Assembly: GCF_014822185.1 (NCBI RefSeq)
Contig: NZ_QVLR01000030.1
Location: forward strand, 1 to 64,000
Source: Azoarcus sp. Aa7
GTDB taxonomy: Bacteria > Pseudomonadota > Gammaproteobacteria > Burkholderiales > Rhodocyclaceae
Length of the DNA: 64,000 nt
Reading direction: 5' to 3'
Shown here: in pieces, positions 44,339 to 52,260 of the stretch
How the letters are laid out: the number at the start of each line of letters is the position of its first letter
Numbering within the stretch: position 1 is the stretch's first letter
Made by a program: the position numbers and the translations under genes
Notes under the pieces: model-generated
Databases searched by the model: none
What the model was told of the DNA's origin: nothing
What the model saw: the letters and a program-made list of their open reading frames with translations, nothing else

Positions 44339-45502
44339 ATGGCACCCGAGACCGACCTCGCAAGCCGATTCGCCGCCTCCGGTCTCGGCGTCGCCGACTA
44401 CGACCACCTGATCCGGCTCGTCTACGAAGGCGTCACCGAGCCGGTGCCCTGGACGCGGCTGCTCGAGTCGCTGCGCAAGCGGCTCGACGCCAACTACGTA
44501 TCGCTGATCCTGCGCCCGCCGACGCCCGAGCACCAGTGGCGCGTCGTCTTCGCCGGCGAAGCCCAGCCGGCGATCGCCTCCACGTACGAGACCTTCTTCT
44601 ACGCGATGGACCCCTTCGTCAATCTGCCCGCCGACCGCATGGTCACGGTCGACGAAGTGATCAACGAGGCGGACTGGCTCAAGAGCGCCATCTACCAGGA
44701 ATTCCTCAAGCCGCTCAACATCCGCTACTACATGGGCGCCGACGTCGGCGGCGGCAACGATGCAATCTGCCGCATCCGCGTCAGCCGTCCGAGCGAGTCA
44801 ACCCCCTTCTCCGAGCACGAGCGCGCCCTCTGCACGCTGCTGCTGCCGCACCTGAAATGCGCCGTGCGCCTGCGCTCCGCGCACGACGCCACCGAGGCCG
44901 AACGCACCGTCTATGCCGGCGCGCTGGAGCGCCTCGCCATCGGCGCCGTCATCCTCGACAAGAAGGGCCGCGTGCTCAAGACCAACCGCGCCGCCGACGA
45001 GATCCTCGCCGAGCGCAACGGGATAAGTCTCGTGCAGGGCGGCCTCCAGGCCTCCTACGGCAGCGAGAACCGCGAGCTGCACCGCCTCATCGAACAGGCC
45101 GTCGCGGGCCACGCCGACCGCGGCCCCGGCGTCGTCGGCGCCATGTCCATCACCCGCACCGCCGGCCACGGCAACCTTGGCATCCTCGTCCGCACCGCGC
45201 CCATCACCGAGTGGTCCGAAACCGCGAACCGCCCCGCCGCCGTCGTCGTCATCCGCGACTCCGAATCCCGCGTGCAGGCCTCGCAAGCGCTGATGAAACG
45301 CCTCTACGGCCTGACCCCGGCCGAATCGACCCTCACGCTGAAGCTCCTCGACGGGCTGACCGTCGACGAAGCGGCGGAAGAACTCTCGATCAGCCGCAAC
45401 ACGGCGCGTTGTCAGTTGCGGGCGATCTTTGCGAAGACGGGGGTGACGCGGCAGACGGAGCTGCTGCGGCTGTTGCTGGGGGGTGTGATTCCGTTAGCTT
45501 GA
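44339..45502 (+). CDS. LuxR-family transcriptional regulator
   Basis: 387 aa. The N-terminal about 300 residues form a sensor-like region with a PAS-like segment (VILDKKGRVLKTNRAADEILAERNG). The C-terminus carries the LuxR helix-turn-helix LTPAESTLTLKLLDGLTVDEAAEELSISRNTAR. Such regulators often control nearby catabolic genes; the aldehyde dehydrogenase immediately upstream is the obvious target. A truncated near-copy of its C-terminal half lies at 47266-47943 on the other side of the flavoprotein gene. Confidence 0.87.
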   Translation: MAPETDLASRFAASGLGVADYDHLIRLVYEGVTEPVPWTRLLESLRKRLDANYVSLILRPPTPEHQWRVVFAGEAQPAIASTYETFFYAMDPFVNLPADRMVTVDEVINEADWLKSAIYQEFLKPLNIRYYMGADVGGGNDAICRIRVSRPSESTPFSEHERALCTLLLPHLKCAVRLRSAHDATEAERTVYAGALERLAIGAVILDKKGRVLKTNRAADEILAERNGISLVQGGLQASYGSENRELHRLIEQAVAGHADRGPGVVGAMSITRTAGHGNLGILVRTAPITEWSETANRPAAVVVIRDSESRVQASQALMKRLYGLTPAESTLTLKLLDGLTVDEAAEELSISRNTARCQLRAIFAKTGVTRQTELLRLLLGGVIPLA

Positions 45503-45833
45503 TGTACCCGAAGTAAATTAAGTTTGCAGGGCGCGACACCCTCCCCTTCAAGGGGGCGGAGGCGGGGGTTCGCGGAGCACCGCTCCGCGCCGCCTCACGC
45601 TCAATCCCGAGCGCGACGCGGTCATCCGCGACCACCTGCATGCTGAAGACAATATGCGGTTAGTCGCATGAATCAGGCGACAACTATCTTGAGGCGCTCC
45701 GGTTGGAAAATCCTGTCGAACGGCACCGGCCTTCCCGCTTAGCCTGACACGCCGCGGCGGCACTCACGAAGAACTAGCCGCCCCTCGACGCGCGGCGTAT
45801 GCTGCGCCCCTTTCCGACGACGGGCAGGCGGCA
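45503..45833. other. Intergenic region with GC-rich hairpins
   Basis: 331 bp without a supported gene. CCTCCCCTTCAAGGGGGCGG and then GCGGAGCACCGCTCCGC, both near 45540-45590, form strong hairpins that may terminate the LuxR transcript. The remainder is AT-richer and shows nothing recognisable. Confidence 0.5.
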
Positions 45834-47039
45834 GTGGCTGAGCAGCATTTCGAAGTGATCGTGATCGGCGCGGGCGCGGCTGGCATGATGTGCGCGGCCC
45901 AGGCCGGGCAACGCGGGCGGCGCGTGCTGCTCATCGATCACGCCGAGCACCTCGCCGAGAAGATCCGCATCTCGGGCGGCGGGCGCTGCAACTTCACCAA
46001 CCGGCGCGTCGGTCCGGAACACTACCTGTCGCAGAATCCGCATTTCGTGCGCTCGGCACTCTCGCGCTACGGCTCCGCCGACTTTATCGCGCTCGTCGAG
46101 CGCTATGGCATCCGCTACCACGAACGCGACCACGGCCAACTGTTCTGCGACGACTCCGCACAGCAGATCATCGACATGCTGCGCGCCGAGTGTGACGCCG
46201 GTGGCGTAGCGTGGGCGATGCCCATGACGGTACAGGCCATCGCGCGCGGCGAGGGCGACACCGGCTTCGTGCTCGACACCGCGCGCGGGCGCCTGCGGTG
46301 CGACAGCCTGGTCGTCGCCACCGGCGGACTGTCTATCCCGAAGATCGGGGCGACGCCGTTCGGCTACCGCATCGCCGAACAGTTCGGCCTACCGATGGTC
46401 GCGCCGCGCCCTGCGCTGGTCCCGCTGACGCTGCCGCCCGAAACCCTTACCCGCTTCGCCGATCTCTCCGGCGCCTCGCTCGACGTCGCCGCGCAGTGCA
46501 ACGGCGCGCGCTTTCGCGAGGCGCTGCTGGTGACACATCGCGGGCTGTCCGGGCCGGTGGTGCTGCAGGTGTCGAACTATTGGCAGGCACAGGCCTACCG
46601 CGACGGCGAGTGGGAGCCGGTCGGCATCGACCTGCTGCCCGACCTCGATGCGGAGGACTGGCTGCTCTCGCACGCCGATGGCAAGGCGCTGCTCGCCAAC
46701 CTGCTCGCCGAACATCTGCCGCGCCGCTTCGCGCATGCGTGGTGCGCGATGCATGGCTGGGAACGGCCATTGAACCGCTTCAGCCACACCGAACTGCGCA
46801 CCATCGCGACCACGCTCGCGAACTGGCAGATCGTCCCATCGGGCACGCAAGGCTACGCCAAGGCGGAAGTCACGCTCGGCGGCGTCGACACGCGCGCGCT
46901 GTCGTCGAAGACGATGGAGGCGACGCGCTGCAAGGGGCTGTTTTTCGTCGGCGAGGTGATGGACGTCACCGGCCATCTCGGCGGCTACAACTTCCAGTGG
47001 GCATGGTCGTCCGGGCACGCTGCCGGACAGTTCGTTTAA
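45834..47039 (+). CDS. BaiN/HI0933-family NAD(P)/FAD-dependent oxidoreductase
   Basis: 401 aa from a GTG (45834). VIVIGAGAAGMMCAAQAG is the FAD dinucleotide-binding motif; KIRISGGGRCNFTN and the C-terminal VGEVMDVTGHLGGYNFQWAWSSGHAAG are the signature of the HI0933/YhiN/BaiN flavoproteins. BaiN reduces steroid enones in gut bacteria; most family members have no known substrate. It sits between the intact LuxR gene and its truncated copy, so its location is probably the result of rearrangement. Confidence 0.9.
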   Translation: MAEQHFEVIVIGAGAAGMMCAAQAGQRGRRVLLIDHAEHLAEKIRISGGGRCNFTNRRVGPEHYLSQNPHFVRSALSRYGSADFIALVERYGIRYHERDHGQLFCDDSAQQIIDMLRAECDAGGVAWAMPMTVQAIARGEGDTGFVLDTARGRLRCDSLVVATGGLSIPKIGATPFGYRIAEQFGLPMVAPRPALVPLTLPPETLTRFADLSGASLDVAAQCNGARFREALLVTHRGLSGPVVLQVSNYWQAQAYRDGEWEPVGIDLLPDLDAEDWLLSHADGKALLANLLAEHLPRRFAHAWCAMHGWERPLNRFSHTELRTIATTLANWQIVPSGTQGYAKAEVTLGGVDTRALSSKTMEATRCKGLFFVGEVMDVTGHLGGYNFQWAWSSGHAAGQFV

Positions 47040-47096
47040 GGGTTACCCTCAAGCCCCGCGAAGCGGGCCCGGATCGCCTCGACGTGCTGGTGGTTC

Positions 47097-47267
47097 CTAA
47101 GAAACACCAGCCGAGCTTGCCTCCTGGAGTGTAAAGCCGAACGCGGCAGCTCTCCGATGCAACTGCTTGAACACCCGAGGTCAATATTGGCGCGCGTATT
47201 GGTCGGCGCCAGGATCTTGGTAGGTCGCGCCGTACCGTTTGGCGGTATAGAACAGCACGGCGATTTT
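47097..47267 (-). pseudogene. Transposase C-terminal remnant
   Basis: On the minus strand one frame reads KIAVLFYTAKRYGATYQDP, a premature TGA after ARQY, then PRVFKQLHRRAAAFGFTL and a TAG at 47097. This pattern (short Tyr-rich strand, then basic RRA-x-x-x-GF-x-L end) is that of IS transposase C-termini; the family was not assigned. It lies exactly at the point where similarity to the LuxR gene begins (about 47280), so it likely marks the recombination site. Confidence 0.55.
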
Positions 47268-47943
47268 GCTCTCTACGCTGCGGTTCCACCACCTCAAATG
47301 CGCCGTGCGCCAGCACTCGGCGCACGACGCCACCGAGGCGGAGCGCAGCGTCTATGCCGGCACCTTGGAGCGCCTCGCGATCGGCGCTGTCATCCTCGAC
47401 AAGAAGGGCCGCGTGCTCAAGACCAACCGCGCCGCCGACGAGATCCTCGCCGAACGCAACCGCATCAACCTCGCGCAAGGCGGCCTCCAGGCCTCCTACG
47501 GCAGCGAGAACCGCGACCTGCACCGCCTCATCGAGCAGGCAGTCGGGGGCCACGCCGACCGCGGCCCGGGAGTGGTCGGCGCCATGTCCATGACCCGCAC
47601 CGCCGGCCACGGCAACCTCGGCATCCTCGTCCGCACCGCGCCCGTCACTGAGTGGTCCGACACCGCGAACCGCCCCGCCGCCGCCGTCGTCATCCGCGAC
47701 TCCGAATCCCGCGTGCAGGCATCCCAAGCGCTAATGAAGCGCCTCTACGGCCTCACCCCCGCCGAATCCACTCTCACGCTGAAGCTCCTCGACGGACTCA
47801 CCGTCGACGAAGCGGCGGAAGAACTGTCCATCAGCCGCAACACGGCGCGGTGTCAGTTGCGGGCGATCTTTGCGAAGACCGGGGTGACGAGGCAGACGGA
47901 GTTGCTAAGGCTGCTGCTGGGGGGTGCAATTCCGCTGGCATGA
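47266..47943 (+). pseudogene. Truncated copy of the LuxR-family regulator
   Basis: About 220 codons nearly identical to residues 168-387 of the LuxR gene at 44339-45502, including LTPAESTLTLKLLDGLTVDEAAEE and the full helix-turn-helix. The sensor N-terminus (about 170 residues) is missing and replaced by a transposase remnant; there is no good start codon or ribosome-binding site. A short DNA-binding product cannot be excluded, but it is best read as a duplication remnant. Confidence 0.8.
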
Positions 47944-48279
47944 TCACCTAGCCGCGGATCGCTGCGCCGTGCGGTTGGACTGGCGTCCCTGCGGCACGCA
48001 GGCGTCCTCCAAACTCCGCAAAGTAAAACATGCGCGCTCGCTATTTTATTATTCGCCTTATCGTAGAATAAAACGTTTGCTTGTTTTTGCTTAGCGCCTT
48101 CGAGCCACGCAGCGCGTTGCCCTTTTCTACAAGCAGCGCTGCCACTCCACCTTCAGATACCAGTCTCCGACCACCTTCCTCCAGAACTTGGACGACCGAC
48201 GGGGTCAACAAGATATGGCCGCATGAGGACGATCGGTTGGAAGGCGGAGAACGTTGGGCGCTCAGGATAGGACGGAACC
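47944..48279. other. AT-rich intergenic region before the ATPase island
   Basis: 336 bp with distinctly lower GC. TTTTATT (48044-48050) and AATAAAA (48067-48073) are an inverted repeat with a 16-bp spacer; a promoter for the island probably lies here or just downstream. No coding frame is supported. Confidence 0.5.
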
Positions 48280-49467
48280 ATGAAAATCGAATCCATACGC
48301 CTGAAGAACTTCAAGGTATTTCGCGACGTGCATCTAAAAGACATCCCGTCTTTCCTGGTCGTCGTCGGTGCCAACGGATCGGGCAAATCGACATTCTTCG
48401 ACGTGTTCGGGTTTTTGCACGACTGCCTGAAAGGCACCGTGCGCCAAGCGCTGGACAAGCGCGGTCGCTTCCGCGAAGTGTTGAGCCGCGGTGCCGATGG
48501 CGACACCATCCTGATCGAGATTCAGTACCGCATGCTGATTACCGGCGTGGAGCGACTGGTGACCTACTCCCTCGAGATCGGTGAACAAGGCGGCTCGCCC
48601 GTCGTGCAACGCGAACTGCTGCGTTACAAGCGGGGACGCTACGGCAGCCCATTCCATTTTCTCGATTTCTCGAACGGTGAAGGCTACGCCATTACCAACG
48701 AGGAAGATTTCAACAAGGCTGACGAAGACCTAGAGCGCGAACTACAAAAGGTCAGCGCCGACAGCCTGGCGATCAAGGGGCTGGGCCAGTTCGAGCGCTT
48801 CAAGGCGGCGAACGCTTTCCGTCAGTTGATCGAGTCCTGGCATGTGTCGGATTTTCATATCAGCGCGGCGCGTGGCCGCAAGGAGGCCGCCGGGGATTCA
48901 GAGCATTTATCGGAGACCGGCGACAATCTACCGCGTGTGGCTCAGTATCTGTTCGAACAGCACCCAGAGACCTTTCACCGCATTCTCGACACCATGGCGC
49001 GACGGGTGCCGGGTGTGGCCTCGGTGGAGCCGCGCCTCATGGACGACGGTTACCTGACCTTGCGCTTTCAGGATGGTTCGTTCAAGACGCCGTTTCTGGA
49101 TCGCTATGTGTCAGACGGCACGATCAAGATGTTCGCCTACCTCGTGCTGCTGCACGACCCCAAGCCACACCCCTTGCTGTGTGTGGAAGAGCCCGAGAAC
49201 CAACTCTATCCACGCCTGATGGGCGAGTTGGCCGAGGAGTTCCGGCTCTACGCCAACCGGGGCGGGCAGGTGCTGGTGTCCACCCACTCGCCGGATTTCC
49301 TGAATGCGACCCGGCTCGAAGAAGTGTGCTGGCTGGTCAAACGTGGAGGTCGCACCGAAATCTGCCGGGCTCGCGAAGATGCGCAGATTGCGGCCTACAT
49401 GGCCGACGGCGACCAAATGGGCTTTCTCTGGAAGCAGGGCTTTTTCGAGGGAGCCGATCCGGAATGA
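48280..49467 (+). CDS. ABC/OLD-like AAA ATPase (defence-island type)
   Basis: 395 aa. MKIESIRLKNFKVFRDV with Walker A GANGSGKST at about residues 30-38; an ABC-signature-like SDGTIKMFAYL around 275; Walker B LLCVEEPENQLYP around 300; and the switch His in STHSPDFLN around 331. This is the RecF/SMC-type ATPase fold of OLD, AriA (PARIS) and AbiL-type proteins, here without an attached nuclease domain. The next gene overlaps by four bases and encodes a Toprim-like protein, so ATPase and nuclease are split over two genes. Codon use and GC are lower than in neighbouring catabolic genes, suggesting transfer. Confidence 0.87.
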   Translation: MKIESIRLKNFKVFRDVHLKDIPSFLVVVGANGSGKSTFFDVFGFLHDCLKGTVRQALDKRGRFREVLSRGADGDTILIEIQYRMLITGVERLVTYSLEIGEQGGSPVVQRELLRYKRGRYGSPFHFLDFSNGEGYAITNEEDFNKADEDLERELQKVSADSLAIKGLGQFERFKAANAFRQLIESWHVSDFHISAARGRKEAAGDSEHLSETGDNLPRVAQYLFEQHPETFHRILDTMARRVPGVASVEPRLMDDGYLTLRFQDGSFKTPFLDRYVSDGTIKMFAYLVLLHDPKPHPLLCVEEPENQLYPRLMGELAEEFRLYANRGGQVLVSTHSPDFLNATRLEEVCWLVKRGGRTEICRAREDAQIAAYMADGDQMGFLWKQGFFEGADPE

Positions 49468-50057
49468 GGGAGCTTGTCTTTCTGCTCGAAGAAGAGTCTG
49501 CGAAGGCGATGCTGGAGGGATTGTTGCCGCGCATCCTGCATGCAGACATCCGGCCCCGCTATATTCCTTTTGAAGGCAAGCAGGACCTTGAGCGGCAGAT
49601 GGTCAAACGCCTTCGTAGCTATGTCAATCCGCATGCACGTTTCATTGTCTTGCGCGATCAGGATAGTGCGCCCGATTGCATGGAACTCAAGGCAAGGCTC
49701 GTTGAGCGCTGCCAGCAAGCCGGGCAGCTGGCAACATCTGTAGTGCGCATTGCCTGCAGGGAACTGGAGTCGTTCTACTTGGCGGATCTGTGCGCGGTCG
49801 AGCAGGCATTGGGCGTCAAGAAACTGGCACGTCAGCAAGGCTCGGCCAAATTTCGTGCTCCGGATCGCCTCGGCAGTCCCAGCAAAGAGCTGGAGACATT
49901 GACCGTAGGCTCATACCAGAAGGTGAGTGGTTCCCGTGTGATTGGGCGATTCCTCGACCCGGACAACGAGCGCTCCCCAAGTTTCAAGAACTTCATCAAG
50001 AGTATTCGGCGCATGGAGAGCGAATTGCTCGCCTTACCGAATGCAGAGGGAACATGA
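49464..50057 (+). CDS. DUF4276 family, Toprim-like protein
   Basis: 197 aa, ATG overlapping the ATPase stop. The N-terminus ELVFLLEEESAKAMLEGLLPR provides the conserved Glu(s) at 9-11, and FIVLRDQDSAPD the DxD at 65/67; these are the catalytic residues of the Toprim fold. RELESFYLADLCAVEQAL in the middle is typical of DUF4276. In OLD, Gabija and PARIS systems a Toprim domain (fused or separate) cuts nucleic acid under control of the ATPase. A nuclease effector role is inferred. Confidence 0.8.
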   Translation: MRELVFLLEEESAKAMLEGLLPRILHADIRPRYIPFEGKQDLERQMVKRLRSYVNPHARFIVLRDQDSAPDCMELKARLVERCQQAGQLATSVVRIACRELESFYLADLCAVEQALGVKKLARQQGSAKFRAPDRLGSPSKELETLTVGSYQKVSGSRVIGRFLDPDNERSPSFKNFIKSIRRMESELLALPNAEGT

Positions 50058-51016
50058 GCGACATCAAACTCTTTCGCCTCACCGCTGGCAAAGCCACCGA
50101 ACTGCAAGGCGACGCCTCCGACCTGGAAAAGCCCCTACAAACCCTGATCGAGGCCAACCTTGAACCCCTGCTCGGCATCCGCTTCCTGGCCACCGAGTAC
50201 TCCACCGGTAAGACCCACGGCGGGCGCATCGACTCTCTAGGCCTAGATGAGAACAACTGCCCGGTGATTCTTGAGTACAAGCGGTCGGTCGGGGAGAACG
50301 TCATCAATCAGGGGCTGTTCTACCTCGACTGGCTGATGGACCACCAGACCGAGTTCAAGCTGCTGGTGATGGACCAGCTTGGCAAGACGGCGGCCGACAC
50401 GATCGATTGGAGCGCACCCCGGCTGGTGTGCATCGCGGCGGACTTCACCAAGTACGACGGGCATGCGGTTCAACAAATCAACCGCAATATCGAACTCATT
50501 CGCTACCGCCGCTTCGGCGAAGAATTGTTGTTGCTCGAACTCGCCAATGCCACGAGCAGTGGCAACGGCAAACCCGCCACCAGCAAGGCAGCCAAGCTGA
50601 CGACGAGCGACGCAAGCCCAGTCAAAGCGGCGCCGCGCGATCGTTCTTTCGCCGAGTGGTTGCCTATGCTTCCCGCCCATCTGACGGAATTGCTGTCATC
50701 ACTGGAGGACTATGTAATGTCCCTCGGCGACGATGTACAACGCAAGGAGTTGCGGTTGTACCTGGCGTTTAAGCGCTTGAAGAACTTCGCCACGGTGGTG
50801 GCACAAAAAAACAGGCTCGTCCTGTATCTGCACCTAAATCCGGCCGATCATATGCCACTCCCCGCCATTGGTCGCGACGTCACGCAACAGGGCCATTGGG
50901 GAACAGGCGACCTAGAGTTGTCGCTGACGTGTCAGGCAGACTTGGAGACGGCGAAACCTCTGATCCTGATGTCTTATCAAGGCCGCGGCACAACGGGGAT
51001 AGTTACAACGAGCTGA
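50054..51016 (+). CDS. PD-(D/E)XK nuclease domain with C-terminal DUF5655
   Basis: 320 aa, ATG overlapping the previous stop. The N-terminal domain resembles NucS/DUF91 endonucleases: Glu33 in TLIEANLEPLLG, Asp60 in HGGRIDSLG, Glu74 and Lys76 in VILEYKRS make up the PD-(D/E)XK site. Residues about 205-310 are DUF5655 (LEDYVMSLGDDVQRKELRLYLAFK...; LELSLTCQADLETAKPLI), a presumed nucleic-acid-binding domain. The polar linker at 170-200 is Ser/Lys/Thr-rich. Third gene of the compact operon; proteins like this also occur alone, so its part in a joint system is inference. Confidence 0.82.
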   Translation: MSDIKLFRLTAGKATELQGDASDLEKPLQTLIEANLEPLLGIRFLATEYSTGKTHGGRIDSLGLDENNCPVILEYKRSVGENVINQGLFYLDWLMDHQTEFKLLVMDQLGKTAADTIDWSAPRLVCIAADFTKYDGHAVQQINRNIELIRYRRFGEELLLLELANATSSGNGKPATSKAAKLTTSDASPVKAAPRDRSFAEWLPMLPAHLTELLSSLEDYVMSLGDDVQRKELRLYLAFKRLKNFATVVAQKNRLVLYLHLNPADHMPLPAIGRDVTQQGHWGTGDLELSLTCQADLETAKPLILMSYQGRGTTGIVTTS

Positions 51017-51067
51017 CGGGAACAGCAGCAGTTTTGAGCGGAGCTGTTGCACGATCAAGATACGGCA

Positions 51068-51104
51068 AAGAGCCGGCGCGTTCATTCCGAACGCACCGGC
51101 TCTT
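51068..51104 (-). terminator. Terminator downstream of etfB
   Basis: AAGAGCCGG-CGCGTTC and GAACGCACCGGCTCTT form a 16-bp stem with a four-base loop; the single mismatch is a G-U pair on the minus-strand RNA. It begins 23 bp after the etfB stop and also lies beyond the end of the plus-strand nuclease gene, so it may serve both. Confidence 0.65.
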
Positions 51105-51126
51105 CCATGCCGAGGGAGTTTCTCCC

Positions 51127-51915
51127 CTACGCAGGCCGAATCTTCTCCAACAACTGACGTGCAATCTCCGCCGCCGAGCCAGTCAGGAACTTGCAGTTCC
51201 CCTGCACCTTCGGGACATACTGCCGCAGCATCACGACCGCCGGCTGAAGCTCCTGCGCGGTAAGCCCCAGCGCCGCCGGGGCGAGTTCGACGGGGCTCAT
51301 CTTGCGCGCAGCCATCTTGGCCTTGGCGGTGGGGAAACGCGGGGTGCCGAGTTCGTTGCTGACGGTGACGACGGCGGGGAGCGGGCCGCGGACGACTTCG
51401 TCGCCGTCGGCGGTGGCGCGGGTGACCGTGACGCTGGTGCCGTTGACCTCCACCGCGCGGGCGAGCGTCGCCGCGGGCAGGCCGAGCTTTTCGGCGAGCA
51501 GCAGGGGGACGACGCCCTGGTCGTCGTCGGAGGCCTGGCGGCCGCAGAGGACGAGGTCGGCGCCGCCGATGCTTTTTACGTAGGCGGCGAGGATGTTGGC
51601 GACGACCTGGCCGTCGGGTTCCGCACCGCCGGGGTCGATCGCGACGATCTCGTCGGCGCCGAGGGCGGCGCAGTGCTTGAGCAGGTCTTTGCGGTCGGTG
51701 CCGATCGTGACGGCGGTGATGGTGCAGGCGACGCCCTGGTCGCGGATGCGCAGCGCGGCTTCCATCGCCTGTTCGTCATAGCCGTTGATGAGGCGCGGGA
51801 TCGCGGCGACTTCGGGCGTGCGGCCGTCGGCGGCGATCTTGAGGTTGCCGGCGAGCGCGTAGTTGTTGACGGCGGCCGGGTCGAGCACTTCCTTCACGCA
51901 TACGACGATTCGCAT
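51127..51915 (-). CDS. etfB: Electron transfer flavoprotein beta subunit
   Basis: 262 aa, normal length. MRIVVCVKEVLDP, the AMP-site region LCGRQASDDDQGVVPLLLAEKLGLP and the ETF-beta signature around VTVSNELGTPRFPTAKAKMAARK are present. It pairs with EtfA, but no etfA lies next to it; the one in the window is at 6550-7518. It follows a 112-aa protein of unknown function and a nitronate-monooxygenase-like gene on the same strand, with a terminator right after it. Confidence 0.94.
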   Translation of the reverse strand: MRIVVCVKEVLDPAAVNNYALAGNLKIAADGRTPEVAAIPRLINGYDEQAMEAALRIRDQGVACTITAVTIGTDRKDLLKHCAALGADEIVAIDPGGAEPDGQVVANILAAYVKSIGGADLVLCGRQASDDDQGVVPLLLAEKLGLPAATLARAVEVNGTSVTVTRATADGDEVVRGPLPAVVTVSNELGTPRFPTAKAKMAARKMSPVELAPAALGLTAQELQPAVVMLRQYVPKVQGNCKFLTGSAAEIARQLLEKIRPA

Positions 51916-51921
51916 AGCGGG

Positions 51922-52260
51922 TCACTCCTGTTCGGGTTGGCGGATGCCGGCGGCGTCGAGGGCGCCGGTCAGGGTGAGGCTTTCCGCATCACACCAGACG
52001 GCGTCATGGGCGAAGCCTTGGGGCTTGCGGGTGAGCTGGGCGAGCAGGTACCAGCGCCACGGATAGGGGCCGAAGTCGCGGTAGGCGCCGGTGAGCGTGC
52101 CGGTGAATTCCTGACGGCCGGCGAACTTGGTGCCCGCAATGGCGCGGCCGCCGTCGCACTCGGCGACGCGGCCGCACATCGCGGTGTCGAAGCCGGGGCT
52201 GAAGCCCGCGTCGGCCGGCGAGTCAGGCAGAAAATCAGGCTGCGAAGCGGTCGAAGACAT
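51922..52260 (-). CDS. Small hypothetical protein
   Basis: 112 aa. The start overlaps the end of the nitronate-monooxygenase-like gene by 26 bp, and the stop is 6 bp before etfB. No known domain is recognised. It contains AMCGRVAECDGGRA early and a YPWRWYLLAQLTRKPQGFAHDAVWC stretch that looks structured; two cysteines near residue 30. Codon use matches the neighbours, which favours a real gene. It may be translated coupled to etfB. Confidence 0.55.
   Translation of the reverse strand: MSSTASQPDFLPDSPADAGFSPGFDTAMCGRVAECDGGRAIAGTKFAGRQEFTGTLTGAYRDFGPYPWRWYLLAQLTRKPQGFAHDAVWCDAESLTLTGALDAAGIRQPEQE

Noticed and set aside
47086-47111. GCTGGTG...CACCAGC hairpin as a terminator of the flavoprotein gene
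   Set aside because: The arms are short with a long loop and it lies within the transposase remnant; not strong enough to list.
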